A DNA stretch of 64,000 nt, taken from NCBI GenBank assembly GCA_963977425.1, contig CAXBOO010000004.1, positions 310,001 to 374,000 of the forward strand, read 5' to 3'. This stretch comes from CAXBOO01 sp963977425. Lineage in GTDB: Bacteria > Bacteroidota > Bacteroidia > Flavobacteriales_D > Luteibaculaceae. Shown here piece by piece: positions 36,355 to 45,249 of this stretch (position 1 is its first letter; the number at the start of each line of letters is the position of its first letter). The translations under genes were made by a program, and so were the position numbers. The notes under the pieces are model-generated. The model searched no databases, had not been told where the DNA came from, and saw nothing but the letters and a program-made list of their open reading frames with translations.

Positions 36355-36432
36355 TTGATGAGCGGTTATTAGTCCAGCTCTGAATTTCATACTTTGGTAT
36401 CGTTCTTGCTTATGCAAGAGAAAAATCATGAT

Positions 36433-37140
36433 ATGAAAAAATATTTAGCATCAGCCGCCCTTATAGCATTGAGCTTAGGAGCAAGCGCACAGGAGTCTAG
36501 TGAAAAAGTAGAAACGAATGTTACTACTAAATTAGAAATCAATACTAGCAAACCTACTTGGTCTCGTTTAAGAGGAATGGACTTAGGGTTTAGTCAAGTT
36601 GTTAGCGATAAAGAATCGTATGATTTGATTCCAGGTAAAAGCCTTTATTGGGGTTTCAATATGGCTAATTTCTACAAAGAAATAGGTGGTGAAAAACAAG
36701 GTTTTGAAGCTGGTTTTGGAATGTTTTTCCAAAGCAGAACATTTGATAATATCCAACCGACTAGTTTTACTGCCGATGAAATCAACGATAGTGATGTTGA
36801 TAGATTCAAGCAAAAATACAGATCGTTCGGATTGCAAGTGCCTGCAGTATTTACATTCAACTTAGGTGATGATGTTGATAAATCATTCTTTGTTTCTGCT
36901 GGTGTAGTTGGTAAGTATTATTTAACCACAAGCTATAAAGAAAAATTGTTCATCGATGGTGAAAGAGACGTTAAGAAAAAATCGTCTGGTAACTTTGGTT
37001 TAGAACCTTTTCAAGTAGATTTTACCCTAAGAGCTGGTGTTGGTGACTTTGCAGTATTTACTCAATACGGATTAACTAATCTGTATTCTAAAGGTGAGGA
37101 TGCTAACCTATTTACTTTCGGTATAGCAGGGTTGTTTTAA
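36433..37140 (+). CDS. Outer-membrane beta-barrel protein (PorT-like)
   Basis: A 235-residue exported protein starting MKKYLASAALIALSLGASAQ, a clean signal peptide. The mature part has alternating aromatic and polar strands and ends in ...LFTFGIAGLF, a C-terminal aromatic as in barrels, with LQVPAVFTFNLG in the middle, typical of the PorT-like barrel group of Bacteroidota. The function is unknown. I use ATG 36433; the frame is open to 36394, but the signal peptide sets the start. A bidirectional terminator follows. Confidence 0.75.
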   Translation: MKKYLASAALIALSLGASAQESSEKVETNVTTKLEINTSKPTWSRLRGMDLGFSQVVSDKESYDLIPGKSLYWGFNMANFYKEIGGEKQGFEAGFGMFFQSRTFDNIQPTSFTADEINDSDVDRFKQKYRSFGLQVPAVFTFNLGDDVDKSFFVSAGVVGKYYLTTSYKEKLFIDGERDVKKKSSGNFGLEPFQVDFTLRAGVGDFAVFTQYGLTNLYSKGEDANLFTFGIAGLF

Positions 37141-37165
37141 AAAAGAATAATCAATCAAATTTTCT

Positions 37166-37195
37166 AAAAGCCTCCACTTATTGGGGGCTTTTTTT
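37166..37195 (+). terminator. Terminator between convergent genes
   Basis: AAAGCCTCC, loop ACTTATT, GGGGGCTTT followed by a T run. Nine pairs with one wobble. It lies after the barrel gene (stop 37140) and may also serve the convergent lipoprotein gene ending at 37198. Confidence 0.85.
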
Positions 37196-37197
37196 AT

Positions 37198-37569
37198 TTA
37201 ATCAACATAAAAGCAAACCGCGCAACTTTTTGCTGAAACTGATTTCCCTTCAGAAACTATTTTCAATAAACAGCTTTCGATATCTATTTTCATACATGCA
37301 ATCGAGTGTTCGTCAAGATTGGTATCTACGGCTATATCGAAACCATTAGGATTGTAGAAAGCGGTAAGTTTCCCCAATGAGTCCAAGCTATAGGTTACTG
37401 TTAAGTTGGTATTGTCGGCAAGAAGATCTTTGTGCAACTTAATGTTGTCTTTAAGAAATTTAATGTTGTCTGTTTTCTGAACTTCGTCTACAACAGTATT
37501 TTGCGTGCTACTAGTGCAAGAAAATAGGGCTATTAATGATAGTACTAATAAGGGAATTAGACTGCGCAT
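37198..37569 (-). CDS. Small lipoprotein of unknown function
   Basis: A 123-residue product from ATG 37569 with signal MRSLIPLLVLSLIALFSC (lipobox LFSC) and a Thr/Ser/Asp-rich linker. The rest is a small domain with LTVTYSLDSLGKLTAFYN and a C-terminal pair CAVC, which with two further Cys (in IACMKIDIESCL) could form disulfides or bind a metal. No family recognised. The frame extends 6 codons upstream to 37587, but the signal peptide favours the later ATG. Transcribed alone. Confidence 0.6.
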   Translation of the reverse strand: MRSLIPLLVLSLIALFSCTSSTQNTVVDEVQKTDNIKFLKDNIKLHKDLLADNTNLTVTYSLDSLGKLTAFYNPNGFDIAVDTNLDEHSIACMKIDIESCLLKIVSEGKSVSAKSCAVCFYVD

Positions 37570-37670
37570 TGTTAAATGTTTGAACAATTTTACGATAATT
37601 TACCGTATAAGAGTATGTTTTATCACGACGAATTGAATTTGTGTTGACGTTCTGAATTATTTGGGTATAA

Positions 37671-37698
37671 AAAAAAACCTCCATAAGGAGGTTTTTTT
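37671..37698 (-). terminator. Terminator after the secreted-protein gene at 37715
   Basis: Minus strand AAACCTCC, loop TTAT, GGAGGTTT with a long T run; perfect eight-pair stem, 17 bases past the stop. Confidence 0.9.
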
Positions 37699-37714
37699 AT
37701 GCTGTTGAATCGGA

Positions 37715-38158
37715 TTAGTTTCTTTTAAAAATATAGCGGGTAATAAAAATACCTTGATTGTCGTCTTTAGAACCTTTGCTTTCTACACCACTAGTAACAA
37801 AGGTAAGTTCCCATCCATCTTTGGTTAGGTCGTTAATTTTATCAGTAATAAGCGCATCGTTACTTGCAATGTTCTGAAAATTGATACCAACGCCACTATA
37901 AAAGTTAAGCATCTTGGTTTCCTTGAAATTATCAATTTTGGCGTCTTTACGTTTAACGTCTCGTTGTTTTTCGCCGTCTTTACCAGCTGATCGTTGAGTT
38001 GTAAATGCTTCTGATTCCATTACCTCCGTATTTTCAACAATGCGCGATCTACCTATACCCATTGGTACAATAGACTCTATAGTGGTAATAACTTTATACT
38101 CTTGAGCAAACGACCCCATGCCTATAAGACATAGCGCCACCATAAATAGACTTTTCAT
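37715..38158 (-). CDS. Secreted protein of unknown function
   Basis: A 147-residue exported protein (signal MKSLFMVALCLIGMGSFAQ). The mature domain begins EYKVITTIESIVP and ends KDGWELTFVTSGVESK...FITRYIFKR. This short pattern, a strand followed by 'dGWEL' and a final aromatic strand, recalls DUF4177-type domains, with a Lys/Asp-rich insertion in the middle. That is a weak inference. It is followed by a strong terminator and preceded by the 95-residue gene on the same strand (26-base gap), so the two may share a transcript. Confidence 0.6.
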   Translation of the reverse strand: MKSLFMVALCLIGMGSFAQEYKVITTIESIVPMGIGRSRIVENTEVMESEAFTTQRSAGKDGEKQRDVKRKDAKIDNFKETKMLNFYSGVGINFQNIASNDALITDKINDLTKDGWELTFVTSGVESKGSKDDNQGIFITRYIFKRN

Positions 38159-38184
38159 ATTTTAATTTTAGTGTGAGACTAAAA

Positions 38185-38472
38185 CTAAATAAAATATAAT
38201 GGCTCTACTACGTTCTGTTCTTCAATTGTAATCTTTACCATGTAGATACCTGGTTTTTTAAGATTTACATTCAAATCAAACTTGTTGGTGTTTTCAAACA
38301 AATAACCTTCTTCACAAAGAATTTCTTCTCCAGATAAATTAAGTACACAACACTTCACTGATTTAGAAATCAGTTTGTCTGACTTAAGGGAAACATTTTG
38401 CTCTTGACCAGTACACTGAAAGCGGTAAAGCTGATTGTACATTTGGTTGGAGCTAGTAAGGATAGCCTCCAT
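38185..38472 (-). CDS. Stand-alone domain resembling a T9SS type-A sorting tail
   Basis: A 95-residue protein with no signal peptide. From about residue 35 it reads like the C-terminal (Por secretion) domain of T9SS cargo: KCCVLNLSGEEIL, then NTNKFDLNVNLKKPGIYMVK, then a final strand ending EPLYFI, where cargo would have vxDxxGkxv, xLpxGxYfvki and kxvk. In cargo this domain is always preceded by a signal peptide and a passenger; here an in-frame TAA lies 15 bases upstream of the ATG, so there is neither. It may be a decoy-like cytosolic protein, a remnant, or an unrelated beta-sandwich. Same strand as the gene after it. Confidence 0.5.
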   Translation of the reverse strand: MEAILTSSNQMYNQLYRFQCTGQEQNVSLKSDKLISKSVKCCVLNLSGEEILCEEGYLFENTNKFDLNVNLKKPGIYMVKITIEEQNVVEPLYFI

Positions 38473-38583
38473 AGTTGGTAAGTTTTGTTACATAAATATA
38501 CAGTTATGAAGGATAAGTGGTAAGAACTAGTAGGGTTTATTTGTAACTGTTTGTTTTATTGTTGGAACTTCATGACAGCTGTT

Positions 38584-39429
38584 TTAGGCTTGTTCTAATT
38601 GAAATATTGTTATTTCTGGGCGAACGTTAAATCGAATTTGCCATAGATGTCCAAGGGCTCTGTTGATGTATAATGTTCGATTATTGGATAATTTAAATAG
38701 ACCAGATGAGTAATCTTTATTTTTAACGGGTAAGACAGGTGGAGGGAGAAACGGCGATTTGCATTGACCTCCATGGGTATGACCCGATAAAATCAAGCTA
38801 TCATAATCTGCCCAAATATCTAAATCACAGACATCTGGATTGTGACATAAAAGAATGTTGGCAGATGTAGTATCTACTTTGGAAATGAGGTTTTTAGGAT
38901 GAAAATTTGTTCCCCAATAGTCGTCCATGCCCAAAATATTAAGGCCATTAAATGTTATTTTTTCATTTCGTAGAACGTCGATTGAATGTCGTTTTAAAGT
39001 GTCGCTTATCGAGTTTGCTACATCGTCTTCCGCCCAATTTTTGCCGTAATCGTGATTGCCTAATATCGCGGCCGTTCCGTATTTGCCCTGTGTGGCGTGT
39101 TTCATCACTTGCTCTAAATCCTCAATTTGTTGCGAATTTTCATAACTCACAAAGTCGCCTGTATAGACTACGAAATCGGGCTTTAATTTTTGAGCTTCTA
39201 GTAAAGATTCAATCAAATATTGCCAGTCGAACCGCGTACCAACATGCAGGTCACTTATTTGCATCAAAGTCTTGCCAACCAAATGATCGGGCAAATGTTT
39301 GATGGGCATTTTTAGTCGTACAAATTCTAACCAAAATGGTTCAACTTGCCAAGCGTATAACCCTGTAATCGCAGAAATAGAGAGTGCTCCTAAAGTGCCA
39401 TTTTTAATGAATTTTCTCCTGTTCATCAA
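38584..39429 (-). CDS. Metallophosphoesterase with Tat-type signal (YkuE-like)
   Basis: A 281-residue exported calcineurin-like phosphoesterase. Its N-terminus MNRRKFIKNGTLGALS is a twin-arginine signal, with the membrane helix after it probably kept as an anchor. The two-metal site is complete: ISDLHVG, YTGDFV, ILGNHDYG, LLCHNPD and SGHTHGGQ. This matches the YkuE/YaeI group, for which lipid or nucleotide phosphodiesters have been proposed. A second possible start is one codon earlier (MMNRRKF). No same-strand neighbour is close. Confidence 0.9.
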   Translation of the reverse strand: MMNRRKFIKNGTLGALSISAITGLYAWQVEPFWLEFVRLKMPIKHLPDHLVGKTLMQISDLHVGTRFDWQYLIESLLEAQKLKPDFVVYTGDFVSYENSQQIEDLEQVMKHATQGKYGTAAILGNHDYGKNWAEDDVANSISDTLKRHSIDVLRNEKITFNGLNILGMDDYWGTNFHPKNLISKVDTTSANILLCHNPDVCDLDIWADYDSLILSGHTHGGQCKSPFLPPPVLPVKNKDYSSGLFKLSNNRTLYINRALGHLWQIRFNVRPEITIFQLEQA

Positions 39430-39539
39430 GTATGTTTCTCAATAAACTGGAAGGGGCTGATTTTATTTTGCTGTTTTTAATAGGATGTTATGCTTTGAAT
39501 GCATAATGTGAAACCTTAACAGTTTGGTGTGGAGACTAA

Positions 39540-39959
39540 TTAGTTGGCTAAGGTGTAAGCTAATTTTGTTATTTCATATTGAACGCCGCGATCGCCGAAA
39601 AAGGTGAAATTTTGAAAAAAACTTAAAGAGTCATGCAAACCTATATAATTAGGATTGTGAATTTGAACCGAAAGTGAATCATCAAAAACCAAAACTAAGG
39701 AATCGCTATTTATTATCTCATTGGGTATGGCATCATGTCCTACGTCACCATCTTTAAAATCTAAGACCTCATGGTGTGTAATTTGCTCTTCAAAAACAAC
39801 AGCTGAGTCTTGGTAGGCAACAATATTTACCTCATTTCCTGAGACATTTGAGAAACGGAAAGTGCCAACCCCTTCTGTTTCACTTTTCCCGCAGCTGTTA
39901 GTTAGGATAGAAAATAGGAATAAGATGATAAAGAGTTTTATTAAATTATAAATAGTCAT
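39540..39959 (-). CDS. Small lipoprotein paired with the metalloprotease gene
   Basis: A 139-residue lipoprotein from ATG 39959 (signal MTIYNLIKLFIILFLFSIL, lipobox TNSC). The mature domain is beta-rich (GTFRFSNVSGNEVNIVAYQD, VQIHNPNYIGLHDSL); no family recognised. It overlaps the 3' end of the protease gene by 14 bases, so its translation depends on or follows that gene. It may be a partner or inhibitor of the protease, but this is inference from position alone. Confidence 0.6.
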   Translation of the reverse strand: MTIYNLIKLFIILFLFSILTNSCGKSETEGVGTFRFSNVSGNEVNIVAYQDSAVVFEEQITHHEVLDFKDGDVGHDAIPNEIINSDSLVLVFDDSLSVQIHNPNYIGLHDSLSFFQNFTFFGDRGVQYEITKLAYTLAN

Positions 39960-41789
39960 AATATTGGAATAATTCATCTAAATATTTTTCTGAAGGGTTG
40001 TTGTGTCGTATTCGTAATTCATTTTCTAGGTCATCAAAGTTTTTTACTAAAGGAAGAGTATTTTCAAGTTGCTGCAAAGTATATTCACTTACTTCATCTA
40101 TTTGATATTCGGAATCACCATTTCTAATAATGTAAAATGAATTGTTATGGATAAAGGGAATGCAATTGTTTGGGATGGTTTGAACAAAACAATTGTTGCC
40201 ATCATAATAACTCCCTGGTAGGGGGCATTGGTTGCCATTAATTGGAGTATAATAAAAATTACCGTTGTTCACGGTTGAGTTCTCCGTGTCATATATAAAT
40301 GGAGTCGAACCTTCCGGAGCAGTTGCAATGAAGCAATTTTTAGAATCAAAATCTCCGCCACATGGACAAGGGGTGTGCAAGTCTATTGGGCCCGTTGAAG
40401 ATTGATTTTTAATGTCCATTAAGTCAATGAATATGGGAGTATAATAGTTGTAGGTATAATCTCGATCATTTAATTTTCGCCTGCGATTTTGATAATTGTT
40501 TTGATGAATATACCAGGGGTCAAGTTGCTTATATCTCCAAGTGGTAATTGATAACTCCACTGCTTCGGCCCAGCTTTCTTTAACTTCTTTGTTGGTATTG
40601 TCGAAGTCAGAGCGAGTAATACCCCAGTGCGAATAATGCCCAATTTCGTGAATGGCAACACCATACACAAAATCGGAATCTTCTCCACGTACCCTCATTT
40701 TTATGGTGTTACCAATGCCAAGAAATCGTCTTTCTTCTTTATGATTTGCTAAATCAGCACTGTCATATTCGTCATATGCTGCAATTTTTAGTCTAGGTCT
40801 CAGTCCTTCTTTTTTTGGAGGCGATTTTAAACCAACTTTATTGTGGTTATGGTAATAATCAAAAGCGGCCCTGTGTATATGCGCATAATATTTTTGAAGC
40901 TCGGAATCAATATCTTTATTCCATTGTTGCTTTTGTTTAGGGCCTGAAAGAATAGCTTGACCAATGGTTCCGGATCTAATGTCGTAATCGTTCCTTTCCC
41001 ACTTAATTTGATAATTAACAGGTCTACGATAGGAATCATTTATTCTGTAATAACCATTGGCATCAGTATAGGTATATTTGGATACGAACCACCTGGTTGT
41101 TATTAACTTAGCGCCCTCCAAAGGAATATAATTGTTAATATGGTCGTCATATACCCTTATAGTTCCGGATGGATTCCATCTTGAGGGCCTGCCGAATCTA
41201 ATACCCAAAAGCTGTTCTGTAAGATTGTTTGTGATTCTTAATGCTTCAGAAACTAATTTATCAACATCAGGATTATCATTGAACGCCTCAACTTCTTCTG
41301 GTATATAAAGGCTTTCTAGCACTTCATGATTTACGTTAGGAATACTGTGGGCAGATGGAATACAAGTGTATTTGAAATTCAATTGTTCTTTTGTAAGGAG
41401 GGGGTCTTTGTAATAGGAGCCGCCTTTTAGAATTTCATGATCTAGTGGATAGTCAAAGTATATTAAAGTTGTGTCTTGCTGCAATATGCCTTCATCTTCT
41501 ATATTGTTTGGTTTAAAAACAACATAGTTGTGTGTCGTCCGAATAATGAATCGATTTGCTCTAAAAGTCCCATTTGCGACTAAATTGTTATGGGCTTTAA
41601 GCATGTTAGCAACGGAATATGGATTTTGAAGCTTAGGGCCAATGATTATTTGACCTTCGTCACTGGGTAGAGGTAATATCCCAAGGCCTTGCTTGGTAAT
41701 AGATGTTGTCTCAGACTCATCTAATTCATTTTTATTGCAAGAATTATAGCTGAAGAAAAAAGTAAGATGAATAATTTGAATAGTCGCAT
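39946..41789 (-). pseudogene. Zinc-metalloprotease lipoprotein broken by a one-base frameshift
   Basis: The frame is intact from 41604 (552 residues), and it continues upstream without stop through YNSCNKNELDESE to a TAG at about 41790. A second frame starts at ATG 41789 with MRLFKLFILLF, a textbook lipoprotein signal, but stops after 22 codons. Adding one T to the T6 run at 41756-41761 joins them into MRLFKLFILLFFFSYNSC, lipobox YNSC, giving a 614-residue lipoprotein. So the gene is disrupted, slippage-expressed, phase variable, or mis-sequenced. The protein has a zinc site HEIGHYSHWG (residues 319-328 of the 552) and, near the C-terminus, two Cys-paired repeats of the form CPxxGxxxDxxNCF...PFI. 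Substrate unknown. Confidence 0.75.
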
Positions 41790-41912
41790 TCTATGAATTG
41801 ATTTAGGTCGAAATTATGTATAAAGTACGAGGTATTTCTAATTAGAAACTTTAGTTATTTCCCTTGCAAAAGTCAATAATAATTTTATACGATCTGTATA
41901 TATTGTAAGTTG

Positions 41913-42539
41913 TTACTTAAGTTTTATATCCTCAGAACTCAAGCGGTCTAAACCTAATTTGTGAAGATGTGTTTGCACGTATTTGCCCAGTATATCAAAC
42001 TCTAGGTTGATTTTATGGTCCTTGTTAAAAGAATGAAAATTGGTATGCTCAAACGTGTAAGGTATGATGGAAACATTGAATCCAGTATCCGAGCAATTGA
42101 AACATGTTAGACTTACACCATTGATGGTAATGGAGCCTTTATCTATAGTGTAAAACATGGGGTGAGCTTCGTGCGAAATCCTATAATTCCAAGATCCATC
42201 AACTTCAGATTCTAATCGAATGGTACCTATCTGATCAACATGACCCTGCACTACATGTCCGTCCAATCTTCCTTGATAGGGTAAGCAACGTTCTAGGTTT
42301 ACTTTATCTCCAATTTTAAGATCGTTCAGATTGGTTTTGATAAGCGATTCTTCAATAGCAGTAACGAGGTGACTTTTACCGTCTTGTTTTACAACGGTAA
42401 GGCAAACCCCATTATGAGCTACACTCTGGTCAATTTTTAATTCATGGCTTAGCCCACTTTCAATTTCAAAATGCTTGTTGCTGCCTTCGGTTACAATATT
42501 GGTAACGGTGCCTATAGTTTCTATGATACCTGTAAACAT
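41913..42539 (-). CDS. ribE: Riboflavin synthase, alpha chain
   Basis: Dismutates two 6,7-dimethyl-8-ribityllumazines to riboflavin. The 208-residue product has the two tandem lumazine-binding barrels: the first starts MFTGIIETIGTV and holds AHNGVCLTV, the second follows at GHVVQGHVDQIGTI and holds INGVSLTCF. The MFTGIIE start is invariant in the family. It begins 3 bases after the T9SS cargo gene ends, so the two may share a message although their roles do not connect. Confidence 0.97.
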   Translation of the reverse strand: MFTGIIETIGTVTNIVTEGSNKHFEIESGLSHELKIDQSVAHNGVCLTVVKQDGKSHLVTAIEESLIKTNLNDLKIGDKVNLERCLPYQGRLDGHVVQGHVDQIGTIRLESEVDGSWNYRISHEAHPMFYTIDKGSITINGVSLTCFNCSDTGFNVSIIPYTFEHTNFHSFNKDHKINLEFDILGKYVQTHLHKLGLDRLSSEDIKLK

Positions 42540-42542
42540 GTA

Positions 42543-45170
42543 TTAATCTCTTATTAGCGTAAAATCGCCTTGAATATCTTGTTTAACGGGTTGTTCTATC
42601 CCGTATTTTGTAATGGTAATTACGTAGAAGAATACGCCTTCACCTGCGTCTTTACCAGAGTCTTGATATTTTCCGTCCCAAAGTATGTTGGGGTCGTCAG
42701 TTTCAAAAACCAGTTTTCCCCATCGGTTAAGAATTTTTACATCTGCCGAGAGTATTCCGCTAAAAGGAAATGGTCTGAAAAAGTCGTTAGCACCATCGCC
42801 ATTGGGAGTGAAAACGTTTGGAAGGATATAGTCGTCGCACTCGTCGTTGCAAAGTATCTCTGAGATGTTGCTTTCGTTTCCTGTAGTGTCTGTCGATGTG
42901 AAATAAAAACATCCTGTAATACCTAGTGTATCGTTTTGATAAAGGAATGTAGTATTGCTTCCATCGGTACTGTCTACTTTTATAAAAGGACCAGTTTCTA
43001 AGTTGGAGAAATATAAATTGAAGCTTTCGACATCATCATCGCAGTCAGTTGCACTTTTGGTAAGATTAAATTGAAGTTTTCTTTCAGTACAATCAACTTG
43101 CACATCAACAGTAGGAGGGCAAGGTGCAACATTGTCAATAGGGGTAGAACATATTTGTTGTGAGTAATTGCTGATATCCTGATCGGCTAATGGATTGATG
43201 TACTTGCTGTGTTCTACGATATAATAACAGTATGTGTTGCCATTTTCTACGGCATTATCGGTAAATTCTCTTCCTTCTATTTCATCTAAAAGTGAGAAAA
43301 CGGTTGATGTGGAAGGCTTCCGGTAGATTCTAATTAAAGTGTCTGACCAAGCATTGTTGCTCTCCCATGATAGACGGATTTGGTTGTCGGTAGGAGTGGC
43401 AATAATATGTAAGCTATTGGCTAAGCTACTGGTGTACAAAATATCGTCAACAAAAAAATCTAAAACATAATTCCTTGCAGCAATAACGGTATTCTGATTG
43501 GGGTTAATGTAGGAAGTGTCAAGTTCGGAAAAATCGAAACTATTGTTGGTATTCAATAACTCAATTTTAGTGTTAGAATCGTCAATTTGCGACAAAACAT
43601 ATTTGAATTGAGAAAACCTGTTTTTGAGTTCTATAGTATCGATTGGAGTTCTCCAAATCAGTGTGTCAATCCCTGTTGTGGTATTTGTTTCTCCAACAGA
43701 TGCTTTTATAAAGTAGGGTCTATCGTTGCCTAATTCACTACAGTTCTCCATAGAAGCTATGGATTCGGACCCGTCAGCAAAACAGGCCGTAACGATGTAG
43801 CAATATTCTAAGCCTTCTTCAATAGTTTGGTCTATAAATTCAATCAAATTAGCGTCGGAAGAAGTCGCTAATAGACTATAGCCAGTTCGTGCGGGAACAC
43901 CGGTTTCACAATCTGCAGGAATGTAGTTGGAGGCACCGTTTCGTCTGTAAATTTTAAAGCCAGTTGCATTGGTGCAATTGTATACGTCCCAACTTAATTT
44001 AATTTGATTGCCTTCGTTGGTGATGATGAAATTTTGAACGGCAGGCCCTAAAACATAGGTTTCTAATGAACTGAAATCCACCAAAGGTGTTTGCGGATGA
44101 TCGTCTTCTGCTTTTATGCTGATGGTGTACGGTTTTAAGCGAATGTCATTGCACAAACTTTCCCAATACAGTTCAGCTTCAGCAGGTTTTGTAGAGTTTT
44201 GGTTGAGCTGCGCTGTGTTTGGTGTAATAAAAAACAACTCTCCAACACCTGTAATGTTTACAGCATCGTCGTCGGGATCAGTGGCATTGATGATAGATCT
44301 TAATGTATCACCAGCAACAATGCATTCTTTTGGTTGGTTTATGATAATTGGTGGGCGGTTGTTGCAGCCTCTTACTTCAATTTGCATGTCGCGCAAAATC
44401 TCTCCTACCAATATACCTTCTCGGTATTCTTGTATGAGTATGGCAACGTTGTATTCGCCAATTCTTTGAGGTGCGTCCCAAACCAAATCGCCAGAATTAG
44501 GGTCTATGCTGATGTTGTTGTTGGGCCCAGGGGAAATTTGATCTGGAAACACGTAAAAATCAGGAATTTCTCCGCCAGTAATTCTGCTCGGTACTAAACT
44601 GTAGACTAAACTGTCTCCTTCAGGATCAAATGCCCCGGGATTGTGAATATAAGTCTGTCCGAAACAGGCAATATCAATTGGAGGATTTAATAAGACAGCA
44701 GAGCTATTGTTTTGTCCAACACTGGGTGGTGCAAATGGGTTGATTATGAGTATTGATTCTATGTAAAAAGTTACGGCATCCGACTGACCTTGTGGCGGTT
44801 TTAAATTTAAAATGTTGTTGTTTCTGTTCGGGTCGTTGAATGAAAGTTTGTAATTACCAGCTCCAGTATAAGTGTGAGTGGCAGTATAAGTGTTTCTTCT
44901 GATGTCTCTATTTCCATAAAGGGCATCGTTTTTTTCTGTTCTCGGAATAGATTCTAAAGGACTTCCATCGCCCCAATTCAATTCTAAAGAATCTCTATCG
45001 GCAGGAGCGCTTATTTTGGTGTAAGTAACAATCGTAACTCGGTATTTCAAGCCCCCCAAATGTTCGTATGTAATTTCGCCAGCTCTGTTGTGGGTAGCAA
45101 ACGCTTTTTTCCACGAAAAAATGCTGCAAAATAGTACGGCAAGTAATAGGATATAGGATTGTTTACGCAC
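42543..45170 (-). CDS. T9SS cargo with fibronectin-like units and type-B sorting domain
   Basis: An 875-residue secreted protein. The signal peptide ends ...SWKKAFA and the mature start THNRAGEITYEHLGG is one I recall from many Flavobacteriia gliding-associated proteins. The N-terminal about 270 residues are cadherin/PKD-like (FDPEGDSLVYSLVPS); at least three fibronectin type III-like units follow, with the repeated phrase IKLSWDVYN / IRLSWESNN and GLEYCYIVTA / GNTYCYYIVEH. The last 95 residues (about 781-875) are the type-B T9SS sorting domain: PNVFTPNGDGAND, LNRWGKLVFET, LWDGKYQ, GVFFYVITI. Surface attachment or gliding-related adhesion is the likely role; ribE follows directly. Confidence 0.9.
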   Translation of the reverse strand: MRKQSYILLLAVLFCSIFSWKKAFATHNRAGEITYEHLGGLKYRVTIVTYTKISAPADRDSLELNWGDGSPLESIPRTEKNDALYGNRDIRRNTYTATHTYTGAGNYKLSFNDPNRNNNILNLKPPQGQSDAVTFYIESILIINPFAPPSVGQNNSSAVLLNPPIDIACFGQTYIHNPGAFDPEGDSLVYSLVPSRITGGEIPDFYVFPDQISPGPNNNISIDPNSGDLVWDAPQRIGEYNVAILIQEYREGILVGEILRDMQIEVRGCNNRPPIIINQPKECIVAGDTLRSIINATDPDDDAVNITGVGELFFITPNTAQLNQNSTKPAEAELYWESLCNDIRLKPYTISIKAEDDHPQTPLVDFSSLETYVLGPAVQNFIITNEGNQIKLSWDVYNCTNATGFKIYRRNGASNYIPADCETGVPARTGYSLLATSSDANLIEFIDQTIEEGLEYCYIVTACFADGSESIASMENCSELGNDRPYFIKASVGETNTTTGIDTLIWRTPIDTIELKNRFSQFKYVLSQIDDSNTKIELLNTNNSFDFSELDTSYINPNQNTVIAARNYVLDFFVDDILYTSSLANSLHIIATPTDNQIRLSWESNNAWSDTLIRIYRKPSTSTVFSLLDEIEGREFTDNAVENGNTYCYYIVEHSKYINPLADQDISNYSQQICSTPIDNVAPCPPTVDVQVDCTERKLQFNLTKSATDCDDDVESFNLYFSNLETGPFIKVDSTDGSNTTFLYQNDTLGITGCFYFTSTDTTGNESNISEILCNDECDDYILPNVFTPNGDGANDFFRPFPFSGILSADVKILNRWGKLVFETDDPNILWDGKYQDSGKDAGEGVFFYVITITKYGIEQPVKQDIQGDFTLIRD

Positions 45171-45249
45171 GATATGCTAAGTTTGTTGGAAGAAGCTTGA
45201 ATTTAGGTAAAAATAGGCTTCTTTATTTAATTCTAAAAATTACGTATTA

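Noticed and set aside
36394..36432. Longer start of the barrel protein
   Set aside because: The extra 13 residues would precede and spoil a clean signal peptide beginning at 36433.
41604..41760. Protease gene starting at ATG 41604 as a normal cytosolic protein
   Set aside because: The frame continues upstream through a lipobox-like YNSC and a typical linker, and a matching signal peptide sits one base out of frame; a frameshifted lipoprotein explains the region better.
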